From contig NZ_PYGK01000026.1 of assembly GCF_003014595.1 (NCBI RefSeq), positions 1-64,000 of the forward strand: a DNA stretch of 64,000 nucleotides, given 5' to 3'. The stretch comes from Chitinophaga ginsengisoli. Lineage in GTDB: Bacteria > Bacteroidota > Bacteroidia > Chitinophagales > Chitinophagaceae. The notes under the pieces were generated by a model. The model ran no database searches, was not told where the DNA came from, and was given only the letters and a program-made list of their open reading frames with translations. Both the position numbers and the translations under genes were made by a program. Of this stretch, positions 14,866-24,740 are shown piece after piece (position 1 is the first letter of the stretch; every line of letters starts with the position of its first letter).

Positions 14866-17295
14866 ATGCCAAAATTTTTACTACTATCCTTATTCCTGTT
14901 ATGGTTTCATACTCAGTCATTTGCACAACTGGCAGACACCGGTGCCGGATCTTTGAAAAACTTTATATGGTGGATGGACTGGGCAGATGTGAAGATTGAA
15001 GACGGAGCGACGAAAACATTCATTACTGGTGATGGTCTTACCGTTACCGCTACATTCTCTGGTGTAGCAGGAACGCCGCTGGCACCGAGTATCATGGATA
15101 CCTGGAATGGCGCTCTCCTGAAGAACCTGTATAATTTCTCCGATCCCACTATCAAACCGGCGATCTCTGTTCCAAACAACTTCAATAACAGCAGGTTTAC
15201 AATCACTTTAAGGGCTACCCGCAGGGGAAAACCGGTTCCTTTTGCATTGGTGGCCAGTGATGCAGAAGCCAGTAACTCACTGGAGACACTGACAATGAAT
15301 ACTACTGCAGGCAACTGGCGGACCCTGGAATTCTTCAGAAATTCAACGCAGGTAAATAGTCCCGCTTCCGGTTGCGGTACGCAAACAATCAGCATCTCTG
15401 AAACATATGCCGGAACGCCAAACGTCGGACAACTGCCCATCGTGGCTACCGATGTCCCGGCGACAACAGGAACTGTAACAGTTGATGTACGTCTGCTAAG
15501 GACCACACACGGCGGCAGTGCTGTAGCCTTTGGTATTATAGCTGCTGTCGATGAAGGTGACCTGCCTGCCAGTTATGGTTATGCCACACATCAGCTGGTA
15601 TATGCTACGCAAAATCCCTGTAATGATAGAGCGCCATTGCCTCTTACTGCATTAGAGACGAACCTGAAACTAGGCAGTATTGCCGGTGATGCAGATACCG
15701 TGGGTATGACTGATGATAATCTGCAGGGACAGGATGAAGATGCTGTGACTACCTTCAACGACTACAATGGTAATGGAAGTTATAATGTTATTGTTCCGCT
15801 GAGTAACACCACAGGGAAAACAGCCTATCTCTCGGGTTGGTTTGATTATAACCGCAATGGTATGTTTGAGTCGAACGAATCAGCCACCGCCACGATAGCT
15901 CCCAATGCAACCACTACTACGTTGACCTGGACGGCACTACCCGCTGGATTCATCGCCGGGAGGGTGCCCTTGTATGGATTCAGGTTCCGTTTATCAACCG
16001 ATCAGCAGGCGCTGAAAGCACCTGCCGGTTTTGCTCCGGATGGGGAAGTAGAAGACTATCTCGTCAGCATTAAAGCCCCCTGCTCAGCCAATATCAATAC
16101 ACTGTCCAACATGGTGCTTTGTGCCGGCAAACAGGCGCAGTTAAACGCTACCGGCGGTATTAAGTACCAATGGACACCAGCTGCAGGATTATCGTCAGAT
16201 ACAATTCCTGATCCTGTAGCGACACCGGCAATAACAACCACTTATAAGGTAAGCGGCGTAGATGCTTCCGGTTGCCCGGGTTCGGCCACTATCACTATCT
16301 ACGTCAATCCTTCACCAATATTTACCAAAAGAAGCGATACCGCCATCTGTGCGGGTAACAGTCTGCAGCTTTCCGCTGTTGCTGATATCCCGGTTACTTA
16401 CAGCTGGTGGCCCGATTCATCGTTGGATAAGAGCACTGTTCCCAATCCTGTTGCTACTCCGATAACGACCACCAGTTATACTGTTACGGCAACCACGATA
16501 TATGGCTGTACAAGTAAATCTGCTATCAACATCACAGTAAATCCCGCCCCTGATATGAGAGTAATGCCGGATACGCCGGTAGTATGCCTCGGACAATCAG
16601 TAGAGATCATGGCAAAAGGGGCGGATGTGTATGAGTGGTATACAGACAAAGATTCCCTGCTCACTACCAATCCGCTGATTGCCGTAAAGCCTACCTGTGA
16701 TTCCACATTCAAGATCTATATGGAACAGCATACCTGCCAGGTAGCAGATACTTTCCTGGTGCCTGTGAAAGTGTACGACCTGCCGGTTACTTCTGTTGTG
16801 AAATCAAGTGATATAGACTGTGCGCATCCGCAGGTGGTGCTGGAGGCGACTGGTGGTGTATATTACAACTGGCAGCCTGTGGTTGGTATGGCCAACAACC
16901 TGGTCGCAAATCCGGTGGTGTCTCCGCTGAAAACAGTTACCTATGAAGTGACCGTGATGGATGAACATGGCTGTACCCAGGTGGAAGCTGTTACCGTGAA
17001 TGTAGACATTGCGCTGGCATTCACGCGGTATCCGATTCCCACAGCTTTTACGCCCAACGGCGATGGTATGAATGATTGCTTCGGATTAAAGTTCTGGGGT
17101 GAAACGAACACATTTGAATTCAGTGTATTTAACCGTGTAGGAAACCTGGTGTTTAGTACACACTATCCCGGCGACTGCTGGGACGGCACTTATAAAGGCA
17201 TACTGCAGCCGGCAGGTTCCTATATTTACATGATAAAAGCGAAAACAATCTGTGGCGATGTACTAAGGAAAGGTACTGTAGTACTGGCCCGTTAA
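14866..17295 (+). CDS. Large surface/adhesin-like protein with T9SS type B C-terminus
   Basis: This is an 809-aa exported protein with a signal peptide (LLLSLFLLWFHTQSFAQ). The N-terminal part (about 25-240) with TATFSGVAGTPLAPSI resembles a CshA-type adhesin domain. A GEVED-type domain follows (about 300-400, DGEVEDYLVSIK). Two or more PKD/Ig-like repeats with a VTVNVDIA-type spacing come next. The C-terminus (FTPNGDGMNDCFGLK and ILQPAGSYIYMIKA) is the gliding-motility-associated CHU_C domain that targets proteins to the type IX secretion system. It is probably displayed on or released from the outer surface, with a role in adhesion inferred only. Confidence 0.85.
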   Translation: MPKFLLLSLFLLWFHTQSFAQLADTGAGSLKNFIWWMDWADVKIEDGATKTFITGDGLTVTATFSGVAGTPLAPSIMDTWNGALLKNLYNFSDPTIKPAISVPNNFNNSRFTITLRATRRGKPVPFALVASDAEASNSLETLTMNTTAGNWRTLEFFRNSTQVNSPASGCGTQTISISETYAGTPNVGQLPIVATDVPATTGTVTVDVRLLRTTHGGSAVAFGIIAAVDEGDLPASYGYATHQLVYATQNPCNDRAPLPLTALETNLKLGSIAGDADTVGMTDDNLQGQDEDAVTTFNDYNGNGSYNVIVPLSNTTGKTAYLSGWFDYNRNGMFESNESATATIAPNATTTTLTWTALPAGFIAGRVPLYGFRFRLSTDQQALKAPAGFAPDGEVEDYLVSIKAPCSANINTLSNMVLCAGKQAQLNATGGIKYQWTPAAGLSSDTIPDPVATPAITTTYKVSGVDASGCPGSATITIYVNPSPIFTKRSDTAICAGNSLQLSAVADIPVTYSWWPDSSLDKSTVPNPVATPITTTSYTVTATTIYGCTSKSAINITVNPAPDMRVMPDTPVVCLGQSVEIMAKGADVYEWYTDKDSLLTTNPLIAVKPTCDSTFKIYMEQHTCQVADTFLVPVKVYDLPVTSVVKSSDIDCAHPQVVLEATGGVYYNWQPVVGMANNLVANPVVSPLKTVTYEVTVMDEHGCTQVEAVTVNVDIALAFTRYPIPTAFTPNGDGMNDCFGLKFWGETNTFEFSVFNRVGNLVFSTHYPGDCWDGTYKGILQPAGSYIYMIKAKTICGDVLRKGTVVLAR

Positions 17296-17302
17296 GGAGT
17301 AG

Positions 17303-17330
17303 GAGACTACCCGCGGCGGCGGATAGTCTC
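17303..17330 (+). terminator. Weak hairpin after the adhesin-like gene
   Basis: GAGACTA (17303-17309) pairs with TAGTCTC (17324-17330) across a GC-rich 14-base loop. It is followed by TTCCTG rather than a clean T-run, so it is only a possible terminator. Confidence 0.4.
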
Positions 17331-17357
17331 TTCCTGTATATAGCGCTGGTTAACTTA

Positions 17358-18728
17358 CTAATTAATGCCTAGTCGTCTTCCTATCTCAGCTGTGTTAAAA
17401 TCTGCTATTCTAAAGGGATGCGCTTCGGTATTAAATACATATTCCGCCGTATTTAAACCACTATCCGGTGTAAACAACAGATAGAGATACTTCATCGTTT
17501 CTGCAAAGAAATACGTCGGTAGTTCATTCTGTTGTTTTTTGGTCCGCACATCCGCTATTGATGAAAAGGCAGCAGGCGTTTTACAATATTTCAATATATC
17601 GCTGTAATACTGTTTTCCCATCTCTACATAGGTAGTATCCTTTGTATAATCATACAGATACCAGGCAGACTCTATAATCTCAGGATTCAGCTCGTACACC
17701 GGAGAGGAAGGCAGCTGTTTACGATAATCATAGATCATCGGTTCCAGTCCATATTTCTTCCAGAGCTTATCCCAGGTAAACTGAAGCTTGGCTGCCCTTG
17801 CAGCATCATCATCAATGCATAACAATGCAGGGAAGAATGCATCATAAAGGGTCACCGCGCTGTTCTTCATCGCTCCTGAGTACATATCCGTTTTCCTGTA
17901 CCAGACAGTCGTATCACTCTCTTCTGCATCATAGGTGTGAACAGCTGTAATGGTCTGTTCCCACATTGTTTTAATCTCGGGATCCCTGAACAGCAGCCAG
18001 GTCTTCAGCAGGTATTCATAATAGACGTCTCCACCTGCGCCGATATAACTGACTGTTTCCAGCCAATCCCCGGTTTCATTGTTGATCACATTGCCTACAA
18101 GGTTGATCTCTGAGCGTCTTCCATAAACTGCCAGCGTCGCTTTCTTGGCTGCCTGGTAATATTTCGGATCCTTTGTATAGTAACTCAGGATACCCATTTC
18201 CAATGTATATGCGGCTGCTTCAGCCGTGTTGACTTTTTCCCCTCTTGCTTTCCCGGTCTTCAGATTTACCCAGTAGTAGGGAATGCCTGTAGGCGATTTA
18301 AAAGCCTGTAACAGGCGGTCGCCCAGATCTTTTGTCTGCTCCAGTACCTTCGGATTGTGTGTGTAGGAATACATGGCAAGCAATCCTCCCAGCACACGCT
18401 TATTCATGTCGAAGGTCTTCACATACACGTCTTTGTTAAAACTGCAGCTGTCTGCAACGTATTTCTCAATCTCCCTGGCCTGTTTCTGAAGGCCCATCAC
18501 TTTCATGGTACTGTATGCGTCAACAGGCGAGATGCGTAACGGTTCCTCATACCAGTCTGTATACTGTTTCGTTAACGGCAATAGCACGTCATGGCCCCAC
18601 GCGTATCGTTTGTAGGTATCCCAGGCCTTTACAAATTCCTGTTTTACACTGTTCGATAGCTCCGCTGTCTGGGCTTTCATAGGTAGGTGGCTGATCATGG
18701 CTACGACAGCCAGGATGCATTTTTTCAT
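17358..18728 (-). CDS. GH47 alpha-mannosidase
   Basis: This is a 456-aa exported protein (signal peptide ending KAQ). The body is an (alpha/alpha)7-barrel of glycoside hydrolase family 47: GGDVYYEYLLKTWLLF, MKNSAVTLYDAFFPALL, ELNPEIIESAWYLYDYT and YFFAETMKYLYLLF appear in the family order. The C-terminal NTEAHPF carries the Thr that helps bind the catalytic Ca2+. GH47 enzymes cleave alpha-1,2-mannose linkages by inversion. They are best known from eukaryotic N-glycan trimming and are uncommon in bacteria. Length fits bacterial members. The likely substrate is an alpha-mannan or N-glycan, reached in the periplasm or outside. Confidence 0.88.
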   Translation of the reverse strand: MKKCILAVVAMISHLPMKAQTAELSNSVKQEFVKAWDTYKRYAWGHDVLLPLTKQYTDWYEEPLRISPVDAYSTMKVMGLQKQAREIEKYVADSCSFNKDVYVKTFDMNKRVLGGLLAMYSYTHNPKVLEQTKDLGDRLLQAFKSPTGIPYYWVNLKTGKARGEKVNTAEAAAYTLEMGILSYYTKDPKYYQAAKKATLAVYGRRSEINLVGNVINNETGDWLETVSYIGAGGDVYYEYLLKTWLLFRDPEIKTMWEQTITAVHTYDAEESDTTVWYRKTDMYSGAMKNSAVTLYDAFFPALLCIDDDAARAAKLQFTWDKLWKKYGLEPMIYDYRKQLPSSPVYELNPEIIESAWYLYDYTKDTTYVEMGKQYYSDILKYCKTPAAFSSIADVRTKKQQNELPTYFFAETMKYLYLLFTPDSGLNTAEYVFNTEAHPFRIADFNTAEIGRRLGIN

Positions 18729-18810
18729 CAGATGCTAAATTATGATCTGCGAAAATAGTAAAGCGCTCATACTATTGCGCTAACAAATATATTTTTTACG
18801 TTATAACGAT

Positions 18811-19650
18811 CTAAGACAGTCGCTGGTGCTGATCGCGGTATTGTGAAGGGGTTTGCTGATAAATGCCCTGGAACTGTTTGTAGAAATGTCCGAGGTTGTT
18901 AAAGCCGCAGTCATGGCAGATGCTCTTAATGGGGGCATTGGTGATCGCTAATTGCCTGGCGGCGAATTGCATACGTAATTCTGTGACCAGGGCAGAAAGG
19001 GTCTTATTATAGCATTTCCGGACCGTCCTGTTCACATGATCAAGATTGCGCCCGCAAATGGAGGCAAAGCCACGTGCGCCCAGGCGGAACAGGTCGGGCT
19101 GAATTGGGAATTGCTGCACAGCATTATTCAGCCAGGCCGGAACGTCCTGGTTATCAGGTTGATTTTCATTAGGAAGTAATAACCTGAAAACGGATAACAG
19201 GAAACTATCCAGGTGGATAGCAGAATTTTGATGTTTCCAGATCTTTTCGGCCAGGTGGGTCACATTACGCAGAATGTTGATATCAAGGGTAATATGATAG
19301 GGAAGGGGCCCTTTTTTCCAGAAAAAATCTTCTACTCCGGCGAAGTACCTTTTTCGGAAATACTGCACCGTTTTCAGCGGAAAGGCCAGGTTCATCATGG
19401 TAATGCCCTGCCGGCTGGAAGCAAATGTATGCTGATCTTCCGGCCGTATCATGACAAGGTCGCCCGTATTTAAGGAGATTTTCTTTCCGTTAATGAGGTG
19501 AGTGCCGCTACCATGTTCTATCCAGAATATTTCGGCATAGTCGTGGTTATGCAGGGATATATCATCGCGTGAAAAGATCTTCACCCTGGCAAGATGGAAT
19601 ATTTCACCTTTGGTAATAAAGTGGCGTAGTAGAAACTTAGTAACTTTCAT
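18811..19650 (-). CDS. AraC-family transcriptional regulator with cupin domain
   Basis: The 279-aa protein starts with a cupin-like ligand domain (HNHDYAEIFWIEHG, then RPEDQHTF) and ends with two helix-turn-helix motifs (LSALVTELRMQFAARQLA and CGFNNLGHFYKQFQGIY). The gene follows GH47 on the same strand, with 82 bases between the two. Its partner genes GH47 and GH130 suggest control of mannose-glycan use. The inducer is unknown. Confidence 0.85.
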   Translation of the reverse strand: MKVTKFLLRHFITKGEIFHLARVKIFSRDDISLHNHDYAEIFWIEHGSGTHLINGKKISLNTGDLVMIRPEDQHTFASSRQGITMMNLAFPLKTVQYFRKRYFAGVEDFFWKKGPLPYHITLDINILRNVTHLAEKIWKHQNSAIHLDSFLLSVFRLLLPNENQPDNQDVPAWLNNAVQQFPIQPDLFRLGARGFASICGRNLDHVNRTVRKCYNKTLSALVTELRMQFAARQLAITNAPIKSICHDCGFNNLGHFYKQFQGIYQQTPSQYRDQHQRLS

Positions 19651-19951
19651 AACGTGTCCCCCAACTACTTAAAGATAATAAATTTTGTGCAGCTGTGCCT
19701 GCTGGACAAATAGTGCTGAATTGGGCTGTGATTATCAGCTTTTATCAGAGGCTGCCGCCGTGGAGGGAATTGCTTACTTTTATCTATTGGCTCAAATATT
19801 GCGTTGCCGATAAGCTCAATGCCAACTGCAGTCAACTCATTCAGCTACACGAATCGAACGGTGACGCTGCTACGTGGCATTCCAAAACCTAACATTAAAA
19901 GAGTTAACTTTATAGGTATATATCTTTTCTTAACCCAGTAGATTGTTGCAT

Positions 19952-21403
19952 ATGTTAAGCATGACGAGAAAAAATATCAGGATTACACCAGATTTTAAGA
20001 GAGTGATTCCACGCTTTTTTAATTCGGGAAATGAACGTGCTCTCCAGATCATCAGCAATGTTGTGAATATGCCGGAAGATGCCGTATGTGAAGTATTGGG
20101 CAGCGTAAAGAATGAGTTTTCCTGCAGGTATAAAGATATCAATGTGGTCTTTGAGAACCATTATGGGAGGATCAGCAACCTGGTGCCCCCCGGAATGACA
20201 GTGACCAAAGAACGGCAACATTTACTGGGGGCTTATTTTACCATGGAATACTCCCTGGAAGCGGCCGCCCTTTTTAATCCTTCGGTCGTGGAAGCGCCAG
20301 ACCAGTCCGGGCTGAAACCCGGTGAAAAACGGGTAATAGTCAGTTTCCGGGCTACAGGAGAAAGCCATATTTCCTCCATCGAATTCCGGGAAGGGTTGCT
20401 GGATAAGGATTGTAACATTCACCTCGAACCTCCCGCCAGGTTTCTGACAGAAGGCAAGCTGACTGGTGAAAAGCTGAACGATAAAGAGCATTTTGCCCAG
20501 CAGCTGTCACAGCTACGCCTGCCGGAAGATATTCATGTCGGTATACTACACCAGCTCACGGGAGAGTTCACCTACTCGGAAATAGACATTGTGCTGCGCA
20601 CCCTGCTGAGGAGTGTTAAAGATCCATCCGACCAGCAGAACATGAAACAACATGTGCTTGAACTGGTAGATGCCAGCTATGAGCTGCATTTCCCGGACTA
20701 TACAGGCCTGTCTGAACGTGTCATCTTTCCGGTCACCTACACAGAAAAGAATGGTATTGAAGACGCCCGTTTTGTGAGATTTGTAGAGGAAGAAGGCTCC
20801 TGCACTTATTACGCTACCTATACGGCTTATGACGGCTCATTCATCCTGCCTAAGCTGATCAAAACCTGCGACTTCCAGCATTTTGAGGTTTCCCCCTTAT
20901 ACGGGAAAGGTGCAGTGAATAAGAACCTGGCACTCTTTCCCAAAAAGATCAACGGAAAATATGCCATGCTGTCCAGAATAGATGGTGTGAACAACTATAT
21001 CATGTTCTCAGATGATCTGTATGAATGGGAAGAACCCATCCTGCTGCAACAGCCTAAATATCCATGGGAATTTGTGCAGATAGGTAATGCCGGTTCACCA
21101 TTGCTCACCGAAAAAGGATGGCTGATCATCTCCCATGGCGTGGGACCTATGCGGAAATATTGCCTGGGAGCTGCCCTTTTTGACCTGGAAGATCCTACGA
21201 AGGAACTGGGCCGGCTGCAATATCCTTTGCTGATGCCGAAAGAAGATGAGCGGGACGGTTATGTGCCGAATGTGGTCTATTCCTGTGGCGCAATGATCCA
21301 TGAAGGGCTGGTCTTCATTCCCTACGCAGTGTCAGATTATGCGTCGTCATTTGCCAGTGTACCGCTGGATAAATTACTGAAAGCTTTGTTAAAAGGTGGG
21401 TAG
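19952..21403 (+). CDS. GH130 family protein (beta-mannoside phosphorylase type)
   Basis: This is a 483-aa cytosolic protein. I prefer the ATG at 19952 (or 19961) over the TTG at 19943. The C-terminal two thirds carry the GH130 five-bladed propeller pattern: NKNLALFPKKINGKYAML, SRIDGVN, GNAGSPLLTEKGWLIISHG and MRKYCLGAALFDLEDP. GH130 enzymes break or make beta-linked mannose bonds with phosphate or water. The extended N-terminus is typical of some subfamilies. Its stop codon abuts the stop of the opposing glycosyltransferase gene, a tail-to-tail pair with zero spacing. The link to the neighbouring GT4 operon is inferred. Confidence 0.83.
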   Translation: MLSMTRKNIRITPDFKRVIPRFFNSGNERALQIISNVVNMPEDAVCEVLGSVKNEFSCRYKDINVVFENHYGRISNLVPPGMTVTKERQHLLGAYFTMEYSLEAAALFNPSVVEAPDQSGLKPGEKRVIVSFRATGESHISSIEFREGLLDKDCNIHLEPPARFLTEGKLTGEKLNDKEHFAQQLSQLRLPEDIHVGILHQLTGEFTYSEIDIVLRTLLRSVKDPSDQQNMKQHVLELVDASYELHFPDYTGLSERVIFPVTYTEKNGIEDARFVRFVEEEGSCTYYATYTAYDGSFILPKLIKTCDFQHFEVSPLYGKGAVNKNLALFPKKINGKYAMLSRIDGVNNYIMFSDDLYEWEEPILLQQPKYPWEFVQIGNAGSPLLTEKGWLIISHGVGPMRKYCLGAALFDLEDPTKELGRLQYPLLMPKEDERDGYVPNVVYSCGAMIHEGLVFIPYAVSDYASSFASVPLDKLLKALLKGG

Positions 21404-22414
21404 TCAGGCTGTACTGACTATCCTTTTATATACCTCAATGTATCGATTGACCATCTGCTCCTGGCTGAAATTGGCCATTGCGTGCAGGTGGCAATTATGC
21501 CGGTGAATGTCGGGTATATTTCCTACGGCAGCTACTGCTTCTTCTACCGTATTGACGAGGAACCCGGTCGTTCCCTCCAGTATCAGTTCCTTCATGGCGC
21601 CCCTGTTAAATGCAATGACAGGCGTACCACACATCATCGCTTCCGCTATGCTTAACCCAAACGGTTCTTCGAATAGCACAGGATGCAATAATGCAGTTGC
21701 GTTGCCCAGTATCCGGCAGCGCTCCGCAGGGCCTACGTTCCCCTTATAAATAACAGTTTCGCCATTCACAAAGGGCTCCACTTTTTCTGTAAAATATCGC
21801 GCATCCTGTATCAGGCCGCAGATAACCAACTGCCTATTCAGCTTCCGGGCAATCTCTATCGCCAGATGAGTGCCCTTTTCAGGATGTATCCGGCCAAAAC
21901 TCAGGAGGTAGTCTTCTGCTACTTCCCTGTATGGAAACAGCGACGTATCAATACCGTTATAGACAGTGGCGATATACCGTAGTTCACTGCTCCGGTCACT
22001 GTTGCTGATAGATACATAATGACCGGTATTATTGTACTTCTTGTATACCGGTATAATATCCGGTGAAGAGAAGCCGTGAATGGTCGTTAACATGGGGGTG
22101 GGAATCAGCCGTGAATAGGTGAGGGGCAGGAAATCATAATTATTGTGTATAAGGTCAAATTCCCCGGCTCTTTCCATTAGGGCTGAAATATGAAGGCATT
22201 CCCATACCTTGAAGTCAGCCGGTTCTTCTCCCAGCGGATGATCATACACGGATGACAGTTTTGCACGGGTGACAGAATCGCCCGTGGCAAAAAGTGTTAC
22301 ATCGATTCCTTTTTTTACGAGACCTTCAGTAAGTACAGAGGTTACCTGTTCCCATGGACCGTATTGACGGGGAGGGGTACGCCAGACGATAGGGGAGAGA
22401 ACTGCTATTTTCAT
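21404..22414 (-). CDS. GT4-family glycosyltransferase
   Basis: This is a 336-aa cytosolic GT-B enzyme. The N-terminal Rossmann domain starts MKIAVLSPIVWRTPPRQYG. The C-terminal nucleotide-sugar domain has SFGRIHPEKGTHLAIEIA and EEPFGLSIAEAMMCGTPV, with the E-x7-E pair of GT4. It is the last gene of a three-gene operon; its ATG directly follows the stop of the upstream gene, so translation is probably coupled. The sugar donor is unknown; GDP-mannose is a guess from the GH130 and GH47 neighbours. Confidence 0.85.
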   Translation of the reverse strand: MKIAVLSPIVWRTPPRQYGPWEQVTSVLTEGLVKKGIDVTLFATGDSVTRAKLSSVYDHPLGEEPADFKVWECLHISALMERAGEFDLIHNNYDFLPLTYSRLIPTPMLTTIHGFSSPDIIPVYKKYNNTGHYVSISNSDRSSELRYIATVYNGIDTSLFPYREVAEDYLLSFGRIHPEKGTHLAIEIARKLNRQLVICGLIQDARYFTEKVEPFVNGETVIYKGNVGPAERCRILGNATALLHPVLFEEPFGLSIAEAMMCGTPVIAFNRGAMKELILEGTTGFLVNTVEEAVAAVGNIPDIHRHNCHLHAMANFSQEQMVNRYIEVYKRIVSTA

Positions 22415-23509
22415 TTATCTGTCTAACATTTCAGAAACAGCAAAATAAGCTATCCAGAAGGCGATGGTGCTTTCAGCGCCCTGGTTTTCATTTACCCTGT
22501 CGGGCTGCAAACCATCAGAGCATCCACCGGTATCTTTATCATATAACGGCAACTGTAATGCATTCTCACCCATGAACCACTGCCAGGACCGTATTCCCCT
22601 GGCGAGGAATTTTTTATCTCCCGTGACATGGAATGCCTGCTGATAAAACAATACCATGGCCATGGCATCCAGCGGTTGCTGGTCAAATAAAGCGGTGCTG
22701 CCGCCTTTACTGCTCCAGCCATTATTACCGACAGGATATAATATACCATCACGAAATACTTTCGATTCCAGGAAACTAATGGCCTCCAGCGCCGTATGCA
22801 GGTATTCTTCCTGCCGGGTGAGCTCATAGGCGTGTAGCAGGGCCAGTGGTATCATGGCGTTATCGTACGCCAGCACTTCCTCAAACCAGCACCACTTCTT
22901 ATCTGAATATCTGCGATATTCATGTATCAGTTTATCGGCCAGCAGTCCGACCCTGTTCAGATGTCCGTCCAGCGGATGATGCGATCCGACAAACATACAT
23001 AACCCGATCAGGCTATTGGCAATGCCTCTGAGAGAGATCAGCTTGTCCATATGAGGAGCCGCTTTCAGGAAAATATCTTCCGCTGTTCTTATGGTAAGTG
23101 GCGATGGTCCATCGGCTATCAGATAGCCAAGGGCCATGATCGTTCTGCCATAAGCATCTTCCGAGCCGCCGTCCATCACGATCTGCTTATTATAATGCAT
23201 GAAGTTGTGAAAATAGCCGTCCTCCATCTGCATATAATGGATGAAGCTCAGATAAACGGACATTAGCTTCAGCACATCAGGGTAACCGTCATGTTTCCAT
23301 GCAAGCACAGTTAACAACAACGCCCGGGAATTATCGTCTGTACAATAGCCTTCTTTCCTGTTGGGCATATTACGCAGGGCATGTTGTATGATGCCCGTGC
23401 CGTCTGTCATATTCAGTACGTGATCAGGATTAAAGGCCGGCAAAGATATTTTGCGGGGTATGGTTTCCTGTTTTTGAATGGTTTTCATTGTCTTTAAATG
23501 CGGGTGCAT
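22415..23509 (-). CDS. Alpha/alpha-barrel glycosidase-like protein
   Basis: The protein has about 364 aa. Starts at 23530 (TTG), 23509 (ATG) and 23488 (ATG) are all in frame; 23509 is a compromise. The sequence is a six-hairpin type helical barrel: YCTDDNSRALLLTVLAWKH, DGGSEDAYGRTIMALGYL, KWCWFEEVLAYDNAMIPLAL and NENQGAESTIAFWIAYF. Proteins of this kind are found between two GT4 genes in other bacteria and are often labelled glycosyltransferase by association. No signal peptide is visible, so it acts in the cytosol. The reaction is unknown. Confidence 0.7.
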   Translation of the reverse strand: MHPHLKTMKTIQKQETIPRKISLPAFNPDHVLNMTDGTGIIQHALRNMPNRKEGYCTDDNSRALLLTVLAWKHDGYPDVLKLMSVYLSFIHYMQMEDGYFHNFMHYNKQIVMDGGSEDAYGRTIMALGYLIADGPSPLTIRTAEDIFLKAAPHMDKLISLRGIANSLIGLCMFVGSHHPLDGHLNRVGLLADKLIHEYRRYSDKKWCWFEEVLAYDNAMIPLALLHAYELTRQEEYLHTALEAISFLESKVFRDGILYPVGNNGWSSKGGSTALFDQQPLDAMAMVLFYQQAFHVTGDKKFLARGIRSWQWFMGENALQLPLYDKDTGGCSDGLQPDRVNENQGAESTIAFWIAYFAVSEMLDR

Positions 23510-23543
23510 ATTAATTTTTTTAGTGAACAATAGGCGACGCCGG

Positions 23544-24740
23544 TTAGAGTGCTACAATATTGTTGTAGGTGGGTGACTGTCTTTTCATCAGTTCATAGAA
23601 CAGCATCGCATGTTTACGCGCCACAGTACCCCAAAGAGTATTCCTGGTCCTCATAAATGCCTTTTTACCCATCTCCAGTCTTTCTGCTTCATTACGCAGC
23701 AGATAGATAGCATGGTCGGCCAGGGCGTTTTCATCGCCTGACTGAATGATAACACCTGTATCCTCATCCAGCATTTCATTAGCCAGTACAAAAGCATTGG
23801 AGATGATGGCACAACCAGCACTCATGGCGTACATGAATGTCCCGCTCATAGCCTGGTTAGGATCTTTGGAAGTGAAAAGGTAAATATCAGTAAGAGACAG
23901 ATAGTTCAGCAGTTGATCTGTCGGAATAAATTCATTAACAAGTTTTACATTTCTGGTAAGATTATTTTCCTCTATCAATCGCAAAAGACTTTCGCGGTAA
24001 GTTTCTCCTTCAGTTTCCACTAAATTGGGGTGTGTATTCCCCAGAATGACGTAAACAGCTTCCGGAAATTCCGCAGCAATCTTCACCATCGCTTTAATAC
24101 CCAGCTCAATTCCCTTGTTAGGACTAAGCAGTCCGAAAGTAGTCAGTATCTTTTTATCCTGCAGGTTGAACCTGTTTTTCAATTCCATTCTGTTGGTTGG
24201 AGGAATGGGGTGAGTACCATGGGGGATGATCAACAGTTTTTCCGGTTCAATATTATAGTCTTCCACCAGCAGTTTGTGTGAATGATGGGTCATTATGATC
24301 ACCTTTTCGGCCAGCAGACAAATGCTTCTTACCAGCTTCAGCCTTTCATTATCAGGGTGAGGTAAGACAGTATGGAAACGAATAATAAAAGGTTTGCTCA
24401 GGAGGGAAAGAAAGGCCAGTATATATTCTCCCATGTTTCCGCCGAAAAGCCCGAATTCATGGTCCACACAAACCATTTTCACAGCAGGATTCTGATTGAT
24501 GGCCTCTGCACCTGCTATACAGGAATTCAGCCGGCAACCGTCCATGACCATCGTGACAGGTGCTTCATACAGCTCTGTATTGACCCTTTTGTCCAGCGCA
24601 CATATATTGATGTCAAACTCATGCTTCAACAGACGGGTCAGTTCTCTGGTAAGATCGGCAGTAAAGGTGGCAATGCCGCATTTACGAGGCGGATAAGTGC
24701 TCACAAAGAGAATCTCAGGCTTCATGTCATATGTATCCAT
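23544..24740 (-). CDS. GT4-like glycosyltransferase
   Basis: This is a 398-aa GT-B protein, the first gene of the operon. The N-terminal domain begins at KPEILFVSTYPPRKCGIATF (a second possible start is the ATG five codons in). The donor half has TTFGLLSPNKGIELGIKAM and then SGTFMYAMSAGCAIIS. At the position of the usual E-x7-E second Glu, it shows Tyr (MYAM for xEAM), so the donor contact differs from standard GT4. It may still be active, as some such proteins are. The operon with the barrel protein and second GT4 suggests polysaccharide synthesis. Confidence 0.78.
   Translation of the reverse strand: MDTYDMKPEILFVSTYPPRKCGIATFTADLTRELTRLLKHEFDINICALDKRVNTELYEAPVTMVMDGCRLNSCIAGAEAINQNPAVKMVCVDHEFGLFGGNMGEYILAFLSLLSKPFIIRFHTVLPHPDNERLKLVRSICLLAEKVIIMTHHSHKLLVEDYNIEPEKLLIIPHGTHPIPPTNRMELKNRFNLQDKKILTTFGLLSPNKGIELGIKAMVKIAAEFPEAVYVILGNTHPNLVETEGETYRESLLRLIEENNLTRNVKLVNEFIPTDQLLNYLSLTDIYLFTSKDPNQAMSGTFMYAMSAGCAIISNAFVLANEMLDEDTGVIIQSGDENALADHAIYLLRNEAERLEMGKKAFMRTRNTLWGTVARKHAMLFYELMKRQSPTYNNIVAL

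Noticed and set aside
14913..15506. Long minus-strand open frame opposite the adhesin-like gene
   Set aside because: It is antisense to a clear CHU_C protein and has no independent family motif or start signal.
22492..22827. Minus-strand frame inside the barrel glycosidase gene
   Set aside because: Out-of-frame shadow rich in Arg, Ser and Trp.
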